DNA of 64,000 nucleotides from Icerya purchasi (taxonomy: Eukaryota > Arthropoda > Insecta > Hemiptera > Monophlebidae), in assembly GCA_039619475.1 (NCBI GenBank), contig CM077115.1, forward strand, positions 499,369,352-499,433,351, read 5' to 3'. Position 1 is the stretch's first letter. Every line of letters begins with the position of its first letter. The position numbers were made by a program, and so were the translations under genes. Below, piece after piece: positions 35,001 to 47,000 of this stretch. A model generated the notes under the pieces. It ran no database searches and was not told the origin of the DNA. It saw only the letters and a list, made by a program, of their open reading frames with translations.

Positions 35001-38000
35001 AAAAATAATTAAATTATAGCATGGCTAAAGTATATTAACACTTTTAAAGTACTGGTAAAAATAATTTGATGAAATGAGAATAGGTGACAATATTAAAATT
35101 AAACAACTTTCGTTATAGTTAATAATTCCTGGGTTTTTTTTGTTTTTTTTTAAGCACCAAAGAAATCAGATTTTAGCTGCAAAATAAAAAAAAATAAATT
35201 TGACGCAAATTTTAAAATTTAATTAAATGTTAGCACCCACATTTTGTTTTACATTAAAGAAATGCGGTTCAGTTCTGTTATAAAAAAATCAACACATTTT
35301 TAGAGATATTTAAATTAATAAAATATTACTATTAAAATGCCCTTTAACAAGATACATTTTCAAATTATTTTTTTTTATATATAAAATTAAACTGCCTTTA
35401 CAAAAATTAATAAGATATCTTTGGTATCAACTGGCGTTTATAATTACATAATTAAGTTTAAAATCATAAAGTTCTTATTACTCAAAATATCGTTAGCGAA
35501 TATAAATAAAAAGGTATATATTTTTTTCAGTTCAATTTTTCTTTCATTTGATTTTTTTTTAACATAATTTAATATTTTTATATGATCATCAATCTAATTT
35601 TTGTAATACGAATGCTATTGTATTTATGTGAAAATTTTTGTATAAACGTTTCGTTTTGTTGAATAGTGGAATTCAACGCGCACCGCCGACTTAACCGTTT
35701 ATTCTAATATATTTGACGAATAGATTATTGCCTGTTAATTATTGCTTTAATATACGAAATAATTTTCAATTAAAAAAATTACGCTAATATATTTCGTATA
35801 ACTTTCTGTTTCTTTTATTTTTGATTGGAGTAATAATTACCAGTTGTAATTTAGATCCATAAGACGACTAAATATTTAAATTCAAATTCATATAAAAAGG
35901 ATATGATAAGTAGGGTTCGGATTTTGTATATAAAGCAAATTTTTTTTTTTTTAGCTTGTAGCTAATGCTTTGATATTTTTTATATCAGCGTTTCAAGGGC
36001 CGTAGATTTGAAATAAACTAATTTAATAGTGCACATAAATATACATTTTGGACGTTAAATAAATACGTATTTTGAACATTTCGTGCGTATTTTGCATATT
36101 TTGAGGATTTTCATGTATGGTTCATTATTATATAAGAAGAAAACAGGCATATACGAATAAAATTATATATTTGAAACTGTTAAAAAGATCGGGGGCAAAT
36201 GTATGAAGTTTGTAACTTCTTTAAAAAAATACATCTGGAAAAGGTTGCGTGTTTATTGAACGAAAAAAGAAAATCTTATTTCCTCCTATTGATCGTGATT
36301 TTCATTGTTGTATCACTTTACGAACAGGATATTCTTCTGCAAAAAAAAAAAAAATCTTTAATGACACTTTTCTCGTCTTAATAAATAAAATGAATTCGAA
36401 CACATTTACTTACCGATTTTTAGGATTTTTATGTTTATATCTATTTTAAGCAATATCGAAGAATAGTTTGGATCGAGTGTTAGATGAAAATGAAATTTCT
36501 TTATACTTCATCAGAAGTGGTCGCATTTAAATATTTACCAGTTGCATTTTGCGATGTAGAGAGATCGTTTTTTGTGTTGGAAGTTGCGTTGACAAATAAA
36601 AAAACATAATTTTCGCGTTGAAAATCTAGAAAAAATTCTTATTGTTAAAGGAGTCAGTTGTTAAATTTAGATTTATAATTTAATGTATTTTTAAAATAAA
36701 TAAAATTAGGTGAAAAATAAGGTTTTATTTTACTTTTTAAAATAGGCACTATCTATTACGAAATATTTAGTGCATATAAATCCGAACCTTAGGGATAATT
36801 TATTTACGGCGTTAATAAAGTAGTCAAAAATAATCTAATGATTTTTAAAAGATTTATGTAGTACATGTTGAAAAGTTTATTTTCTCAGCCTTTTCTGATA
36901 ATTCCTACTATGTTTGATATATACATTTTTTTTATTCTATTTCATATGTTTATGTAATCGTTTCATTTTTTTAGATTGAGAATCTATTCTATTATTTGTA
37001 TTAAACATTTTGGCATTGCTTAAATATGTTCTTAACAAATGCCCCTCCCTATGATAATGATTTTCTTTTCGTTACTGAAAGATTTAAAATTACCTTTTCA
37101 TTTTGTGTTTTGAGAAAAATGCTACAATCCAAGTGTGTTAACTAAAAGTTGATATCCTAATCTTAATTTTGTTAATTTGATCGTATAATCTTTTACTTTG
37201 TTCCGGTCGTTTGTATATCGAAGTATCTACTGTTTTAATTATAATCGGAAACTTGTAGATTGATAGAGTGAAAAAAATTACTTATTTCTTTAAAATTATT
37301 TCATAAATGTTTAAATTAATCTGAAATAGTGAATTTGTATGGTGTGTATTGCAGGGAATAATTAATGTATAAATTTGAAAGCTGTTTTAAATAATTGTAT
37401 TATGCATATATATATATTTTTTTTTTATTTTACATTTTACGTTTTTGATATACTTTTTATGAAATATTAATTTTAATTTGTTTTATTTAAGGAAACGAGA
37501 AAGAGATCGTTATCATGATCGTAATCGTGACCGCGACCGTGAACGCGATCGCGACCGGGATCGTGACCGCGACCGTGATTATTACAACGATCGTTATAAA
37601 AAATACGACACGAAACGTTCTGTTCGATCAAGATCTCGGTCTTCAAGTCGTCGCAGGTACGTAAATATTAAAAAATTTAAATTATCATACTTGATCGATT
37701 TTTTAATCCGGTAATTATTGTTTATTCATTTGCAAATTTATTTTTAAGAGGCACTGTAATTGTGTTCAGTTAAGTCTTCAAATCTGCTGTTATATTAATC
37801 ATTCGTTTATACTTTTACGAAATAAATCTACCGATCTGCTGACCTCGAGTTCCGTTGGATAATTAAAGAAGTCTTAAAAATTTCCGTTATTGTAGTTTTT
37901 AGTAAAAACTGTTACAACATTTTTGTTTTTGTCGGCCGTGTAATTTGATTTTGAGTATTTTCAATATTGTGGGATTAAATTTCAAGTTCGGTTTCAACGG

Positions 38001-41000
38001 CAGCTGTTTAATGTTGACTAAAGATACCATTTTAATTGAAAAAAAAAATCACTTTTTAATTTTAAACTCAGCAGTGATTGTTTTCGTTATTTCTGCAAGC
38101 ATAAAATGGTAAATTATAAATAAAAGTCTTTTTCATGCATGTAAGTATTTTCGTCATTTGAGTAAATAGAGTGTGAATGTATCTTTATTAAGGGGTAACG
38201 CCACTCTAGCGACTGAGAAAAAGGCCTATTTTTGATAATTTATTGTGGAAGTATGGGAAGCAGGATGGAATTTCTTTTTGGATAGTACATTTAGCATGTG
38301 TTTGAGCGTGAAAAAAAAATTATTATTATTATTTTGTTACAAAATGGCGGCGATAGAGCCAATTTTCGAAATCATGTTTTTTTGAAAAGCCTTGGCGGGA
38401 GAAATGATTTCTCGCGACCTATGAGACCTGGAACAAAAAACTACAACTTTTTTCAATCTACATACTATTCTCTATAGAAGTACGTAGGGATTTTTTTTAA
38501 ATCAACTTTTGTAAAAATGGTGCACTTTTCAAAAAAAAAACTCGATCTTTGACCAAAAAATACGTCTTAAATTGTTTATAAAAAAAGAAAAAATTACATC
38601 AGATCGAAAAACGGCTACGTACTTCTATAGAGAATATAATTGAGAAGTTACTATCAAAATTTAAAATAAATCTATGCAATAGTATTCGAGTAATCTTTTC
38701 TCCTAGTTTGAAAAAAGTGATTTTGAGAAAAACGCTTTTAAAGTTTTACGAACACTTAAATCCTTGAAATTTTTTTTTACCTTTTAATCTGCGATACCTG
38801 CTCTATACATTTGGTCGTCTACTTCAATGCTCGCCTCTTTTTCTTCCTTCCTGAGCGGTTTTATGGAAAGCCTGGCTTTTTTAGCAGCGTTCGTAAGTGA
38901 TCTCTCCGAAAACTTTATGCGGCGCTCGTCTGCTTCCACGCCGAAATTATAACAATTCGGCCCGATTGTCATGCCCAAATTCTGCATGATCCTCATAATA
39001 CTTGATAAGTCGTCGTTATATATGCCTATAGCAATGTATACAGCAATATCAAGTACATGCTTGCCACTAGATACCGATTTCGAAGCCATAGACCATACAG
39101 TCGAGTTGAAGCTCTCATTGCTACTTTGTGTAAAGCCGACTAAACAACGAGTAAGCAATTCGTCTTGGCTTAATTCTTCATAAATGGGCAAAATCGCTTT
39201 GTAAACTTGTTTCGAGAGAGCTGGTTTATGTTTATGTATCATCAGTGGCCTGTGCCCTTTGCCACAAGCACCATGAGTCTTCTCCGCGCGGGCATTTGTC
39301 ATGCATAGGATTGTCGTCCGTCGATAATTTATGGTTTAAAGTTGCGTAAATGTCGTGCCGCATTTTTTCCACCGAATCATGATTTCTACTTATCGCCAAA
39401 CCATAATAAATCGACAACTCGTCAATTAGTTTGCCAGTAAGTTTACCTTTTCCGCCAAGGCCTTTATACTTTTTTTAAAATTACGAAGACCAGAACCCAT
39501 TCTCTTCTGGACATGATCGATACACTCCTTACTCACAGTAAAATCTTTATAAGGCTGTGCATCTATGATACCTTTAAAAATTTTTGAATCACCGTCCCCT
39601 ACGTAACTGACGTATTTCAAGTTGTACAACGATTCCGAGCGTTGGAACATTTCAATAACGGCATTCGAGGCGCTGCGACAAAATCAAGAATCAAGCTATT
39701 TAAAATTTTTTTTTCACTATAATACGAAGTGAATATCATTTTTAAGACCCTGAAGTATTGTTTAAGCCAAAAAAAAAAAATTGATTTTTTCAATATTCTA
39801 GAGTGGCGTTACCCCTTAAGCGCAAGATTAAAATACATAAATGAAAATGATCAAATAATCATTCTTGAACAGCGTTATAATTTCATTAATGATCTTTTAA
39901 ACGCTAAGATGTTTACGTCCCGGAGATTATATTATTTGGAATTGTATTATAACACATTTGGAGGATAGTGTAACATATTCATGAACTGTAATTGTGGTAC
40001 ATTAGTGAAATGTTAATTTATAACCAAGTTTTAATATTTTTCCGCTATGCGCATGTAACAACGCATAGATCTTCGTGCTTTGATCTTTTATAGTTTATAA
40101 AATGTTAATTCATTATCGTTCTTTTTTAAATGTAGGTCATCGCGTAGTAAATATAGAAGCAAATCTCGTTCACGTAGTTCTAGCTATAGACATCGTCGTT
40201 CTTATTACAGCGACCGAAAATCTTATAAACAGAAATCACCGCACAGGTAATTTTATCTGTGATTTATATAAAATACTAATGATTACAATTCTTTAATATA
40301 TTATATTTATATTGTTACTCTTTTATTATTTTTAGGTCTCGAAGGAAAAGCAGAAGCCGTGAATCGTCGTACTCACGATTTGAACGGAAATCATCGACTA
40401 AACTACAAGGTATACAAAACATGTAGCTTTATGTTTATATACTGGCATATTTTAAATTTACTGGAATTTTCTGATCTTTAATATCTGCAGCTATTTAAGT
40501 AACTTATCGAAATAAATTATTTCCATTTCTGTTAACCTTACATACTATACCAGTGGTTGAATTTCCAATGGTAAATAAAACATTTTTCTGTTTACGATTA
40601 AGAAAATTAACTTTTTAATTTTTTCTATGATATCTTTTAAAAAATCGAGGTCTGGCTCTGTCTCAGTTGAAATTATTTACTTTTCTATCCACTCCCAAAG
40701 TACTCCCTAACGAAGTGTGAAAAAATAAAATCTGAAATCACACGAACCTTCCGTATAAAATTAGTATTGAAATTGTCGATTAAAATATCCAGTTTTTTAA
40801 CAACCATTCCCGGTATCTTCCGAAGAGGAGATCCAAGTCACTAAGAAGCTGGTTTTATAAAGTGGTTTTTAATTTCAGACATGATTATGCTGTTTTTATA
40901 GGTCTGCTTAAAAATCTTATTCTAGGAAACGAGATGTTTAAAAAATTTGAGGTTAGAATTTGTAAATATTAAATTAACACACCTTCGATTGTCTTCAAAT

Positions 41001-44000
41001 GTATAAGAATTTTTTTTGGAAAACGTATTTCTAATTCAAACAATTGACTGTCACGGGTAAAAACCTTGTAAAAATTTTCGTTAAATAGAGCTTTGTGGTT
41101 AAAAAGAATTAACAGATATATCAGAAGTAGTGTAGTATTTTTATCTGTTTATTGGATGTTGCTTTATGATAATGAATTTAATATGAAATTTTGAATGATT
41201 AGACGGCCTGAATAAAGGGTGTCTGTTTAAGTAGTTACTTTACAGATTATGCCAAATTTGGAATACCTAATCGGAAAAGTAAGTGTAGGAGTTTAAAATT
41301 TTACCGAAGACTTCGATTTTCGGAAATGTCCGTGTGTGCGGTATGGAATATTATATTTTAGAGGAAAGTTTGTAATATGTTTAAACAGTTTTAGTAAATT
41401 TTTGAATTTCGAACAAAGACATTTTATTTGTCGTCATCTGAAGTTCAAATTAAGATCAGTTTCGTGAGTTCTGAATTAGATTTTCAGTTATCTTGATATT
41501 AATTGCTAATGATATACTGGGTGTGTCCAGAAAGTCATGAAACATGTTTTTTTGTCGCGCTCCTCTTGCCTGCAGCGCACTCGAACCGATTTGGTTAGGT
41601 GGAGCTGACTCTCAGCTTCACGGCGCAACGCAGTTTAGTCTGTTCCGAGCATCGGTAGCATCACCATCGGTGAATTAGTGCACCTCTGTTTGGAGACCTC
41701 GTCACAGCCGCTTGGACAACCTCAATGCTTTCAAAACGGCGTCCTTTGAGCGCGGTTTTTATTCTCCGGAACAAAAAGAAGTCAGGCGGAAAGAGGTCGG
41801 GACTGTAGGGTGGCTGCGACAGCGTTGCTACGTTTTACTTGGCTAAGTACTCGCGGACGCGCCAAGACGTGGCGGTCTGCACTTGAGGCACGAACTCTTT
41901 GTGCACCACACCTTTGCTGTCGAAGAAGACAAGTAGCATCGTTTTTACTCTGGATTTGCTCATCCTCGCTTTCTTGGGTTTTGGTGACGCTGAGGTGTGC
42001 CATTCAGAACTCTGACATTTCGTTTATGGGTCGAACTGGAACATCTACGTTTCGTCACCGGTAATAACGTTGTCCAAATAATCCGGTTTCTTCGGTTCAC
42101 TCGCGATCAGCACTTTGAATCATACATCGTGCGTCGTGACAAGGTCTCCAAACAGAGGTGCACTAATTAACTGATTCTGACGCTATCGATGCTCGGAACA
42201 GACTGAACTGTGGCGCGCTGTGAAGATGAGAGTCACCTCCACGCAACCAAACCGGTTTGAGCGCGCTGCAGGCAAGAGGGGTGCGACAAAAAAACATGAT
42301 TCATGACTTTCTGGACACACCCTGTAGGAGACACTGAAACTTATTTCAAATTGTTAGGTCTGTAGATTTGTCACCATTATTTGAAAGTTTTATATCGGAT
42401 AATCCGAAGTTCGATTTAATTTCCTTTATCGTAGAAATGTGAATCATTGAAATTAGGAAAATGTCTTTTTTGAACAGTTGTCTTGTAGCAGTACTTTTGG
42501 TTATCGCATACGTTGATCATTCTATTCATTTTCATTATAATAAAAGTAATAAAAATTTTTTCGATTTTTTACTTTCTTTTAGTTTATATCTTCTTAGTGC
42601 AGTTTAACTTTTTGTCCTTGGTAGACGGGTCTTTTTTTTTTAAACATATAAAAATGAAGGTGATTAGAAATTCTTCTACGCAGATTAATCTCTCGTTAAA
42701 TTTTCAATTCTGTTTGTACGTAATCGCTTTAAATTAAGTGTTAATATAAATTCTACATTCTACATTTTTAAGCGTTTGTTCTCATCATATACGAGGGTCG
42801 TTCAAAAAGTAAGGTTCCCTATTTTTTATTTTCGAAACTAATAAAGTTAGAGAAAAAAACGGACACCAGCATTGAATTCAGCATACTTTTATTTACTTTT
42901 CTACAAATTCACCTTTTAAATTTAAATATTTGTCAAGCCGAGAAATTAACTTATAAATACCTGCCTCACAGAAACTTGCCGCCAAATTTTGTAACCAGGT
43001 AAGAACAAAATTTTTCAACTCCTCGTCGGTCTCGAATTTTTTTGCATGGTACCACGTGACACACTCAGAAATTGATCAAAAAGATCGAAAATGGTTTGGC
43101 GGCTATCGGATCGCAGAGTTTTTTTGATTTTTCGCACCGGTTCGTCTGAGATTACGGATGGTCTACTGCTCCGTTGCTCGTCTTCTACATTCGTTCTACC
43201 TCCTCGGAATTCAAGGAACCATTTACGAACATCTTGAATACTCATCACAGGACCATAAACTTCCACTATTTGTCGATGCACTTCAATTGGTGCAATTTTT
43301 TTTTTGTCTTGGTTTAAAAAAGCGAATAACTGAGCGCACCTCATAGTCGGCGGCAACTTTCATAGTTTCACTCATGATTAATTTACGTAACTCGAAAACG
43401 AAGAAATATACAGTGAGTGTTATAGCTACAAAATGAGACCACGCTCATTCGCGCAAATTTATTCTAGCCGGTTTTACAGAGGTGGGAAACTTACTTTTTG
43501 AACGACCTACGTATATTTAAATTACTTTCACATATCTTTTAATATCTTCGAATCAGGCGTCTAATTTGTGGGTTTGCGACATATTTCTAGTGGCCGGGTA
43601 TTATTTAATATACTGAAAGATAAATGGAAATAACAACATTTGACGCCACGTAAATCGAAATAAGTGGCGTATTATGGTCCTTTGTGATTCTGTTTGTATT
43701 TACAATTTTGTCGAATAAATTAAAAGACATTATTAAATTTTATTGTAAACTAAAAATACCGTTTGCTTTTATGCAAAAAATAAACATCTGAATTATGATT
43801 TACAACTTCATTCGTAAAAATTCTTTCAATCCATTGTATCATCAGCTGTTTATAAATGTTAACGAAAATGAAGTAAACTCGTTACAAAATATCGTATTCT
43901 GTTAAAATTTTAATAAAAACTGCGGTAAATGGGATGGTTATTATTATCGAAATCCGCATTGCTTTACGCAATTATTTTAGTTGGTTTAGTAATGATTTAT

Positions 44001-47000
44001 AAAAAAAATTGTGAACTCTTCAGAAATATCAGAAATAAATATGTGCGTCTTAATTTTTTCATAAGAAATATCTGTTGTGGCCAAGCACAATACTTCCTTG
44101 TACGAGCATGTGCAGGGGAGGAGGGCTTCGCTCCCAAACTCTGAAATCACAAACATTAAAAATAAACGGGTATTTTAAAGGGTAAACAAAATATATAAAA
44201 TAAATGTGTGATAAACTGGTACAGCTGTAGCCTTCCAATCAACCAATTTTAACCAAAGAGGGAGGCGCGCAACTAGATGCCAAGATGGTCCTACCTACAA
44301 AATTTCAACCTTCAACGACCAGCCGTTTTCGAGTTTTGTGTGATAAACATGTACACACACGTACAAACACCACTAAAGAACGACTTAAAACGGACCTAGG
44401 TGCGATTAAAATGGATATTTCTGTTGAAACGTGAGATTCAAAATACTCCACAAATATAGTACTTTTCTTTTCAAGGAAGTAATCAAGGATGGTCAAAATG
44501 GATATATCCGTACGGTATTAAACATTTTTCGCGATTACAGTGCTTCCTTTACTTCGTACAAGAAAGTAAAAAGTGGGGAATATTTTAGTAAATTCATACG
44601 TATTAGTTTTTCTTTTAACTTTTATTGTGTCTTGATTAAGAAGAAACGTTTAATGTTGTAATTTTTTTTTATTAATAATTTGTATTAAAGCGAATTTTGT
44701 AATCTTGTTAGTTCTAGAGAAGTTGGGAATCGAACTGAAAGTGCCGTCAACGTCTGAAACAAATTCTGTAACGACAGATACCGTCACGAATACGAAAGTT
44801 GCCGCTTCGCTTAATATTACTAATAATCCGAGCGCATTACCACTGAACACCTCTAGTACGATTCCGTCTACAGCTAATCCGTCGCACGTTAACGTACACA
44901 TGTTGTTCCAGAAACAAATAGAAGAACAAGTTGAGAAAGTCAAATCTGCGACTGGAATTGAATTACCGTCCTACTACAATCCTATAGCCGTTAATCCTTC
45001 GAAATACGCCGAACAAATACAAAAGCGTCGCCTATTGTGGGGAAATAAACAGGTCAGTGAAACAGATTTTGATTCGTATATTTATTTGATGAAAAGCGCT
45101 GCTGTTACTAGGTTAATTATGGATGCATGTATATACTTGATTTTTTATTTTATTTCTTTTTTTTTTTCCGGAGAATTTGTGAGAGATTACTGTTTACGCT
45201 CATACAAATTGGAGTTTGGTACTTCAATATATTACGCAAACAGCGCGCGTTGACATCCTTTACATATATACATGAGTTCATGTAAACATGTAATAAAAAC
45301 ATCTGAACAAGAACCGAAAAATTGTACAAATTTCAGTTCCGTTGGCTCTGTTGATCTTTGCGTACATGATGAGAATAAAATGAATTAATGATGATTTATA
45401 AGAAATCAAAATGAAACCTATAATACTTTCTTACTTAGAGAATTATTTGTTCCCGTGTTCGGTGTAATATATATTGTGTAATGAGTATAGAAAAGAAATA
45501 AAAGATCCACATCTGCTTGAATTCATTTTTTTCCCCTCCAAAAATAAAAAGACAACTTTTAGTGATACATTTTTTCACTTGAATAGAAAGACTTTTTAAT
45601 TTAATTGTTCATATTATTTTGTTGCGAATGCTAAAAAAATTGGCAACGTGTGTTAATTATGAATATATGTATACATGTGTGTGTGCGTATATATATATAT
45701 ATATATAAATAAAAATAAACTGTTTTAGAAAACGGTGAACACTAGTGGCGAAAATGATACGCAGCCAAATTCGGATGCAGCACCGTGCGCTGATGATAAA
45801 TCTGCAAATACAATTTGGAAAAGTGCTACTTTAGGTGATCAAGACGGTAAAATGACAGCTAAATTTAAACGGTTGATGGGCATCAAAGAACCAGAACAAC
45901 GTTAGTGTATTATTATAATTTTTTATCTATAATTCGATTTATTCGTGAAACATATTTGCCAGCATCCTAAAGTTTTTCATTATTTGTTTATATAATATAA
46001 AATATGTTTGGCTTACGCGTGTAAGAATATTCATTTCGCCATAAATTTAAACGTAGTTTACTTTCTGAAACTGTGATAATCTTATTGTGAAAAATTTGAC
46101 TATACAGTAGCCTCACGATTATCCGATTTTCGGTTTAACCGAGCAAAAAAATGCATCTGATTTTTCCGGTTTAACCGAAAATCGAATAATCGTGAGGCTA
46201 CTGTATATTCAAATTTTTCACAATAAGGACTAAATTATAAGATGTTATCTGATAAAACGTTGGCATCGAAAGCTGAGAAGGAAGCTCCTGGAGCGAAAAT
46301 GTCTAAAGAACATGTAACCGTTATGAGCTAACGCATCCAGTTCTTTTCGTTTATTTTTAATGATAATTGGTAAATCTGCCAGACCTTGAGCGTTACAGCA
46401 TATGGATTTCAACTCATTACCGGTACTCTACAAAAATCAAAATTCTGCATGGATGGATGTTCAACTTTTTGAGACTTGGTTTTTTCAACAGTTTGTACCG
46501 TTCGTCAAGAAATTTTTAAAAGAGAGTGGCCTTCCTGAAAAAGCAATTTTATTTATCGACAATGCGCTGTCACATCCCTTAATTCACTCGTTAGAAAGCT
46601 AAAGAATCACCGTTGTATTTTTACCATCAAACACAACGAGTATTATTCAGTCAATGGATCGGGGAATTATTGTTTCGTTCAAAAGACATTACCAAAGAAA
46701 CCTTTTTCGAGAAACTTTATTGAATTCCGACGAAATTGGCGTTATTTTGACGAACGGCTTGAAAAAAATCAACATGAAAGACGTCGTTTTCTGGACAGCT
46801 GATGCGTGGAATGCAGTTACTGTATCTTGCCTTCAAAAAGCATAGTGTCCTCTTCTGAATATCAGTTACGAAGATGAAGCGATCGAAAAAGACCATCTAA
46901 ACTTGGGGAAATTTTCCAAAAAAATACCCGGTTGCAGTGACGTTACTTCTGATAACATTGAGAAATGAGTCACCAAAGATGAAACTGAATTAATGACGAG

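Noticed and set aside
41810..42064. 84-codon plus-strand frame in RSRC2 intron 6
   Set aside because: It is the complement of the broken mariner transposase on the minus strand.
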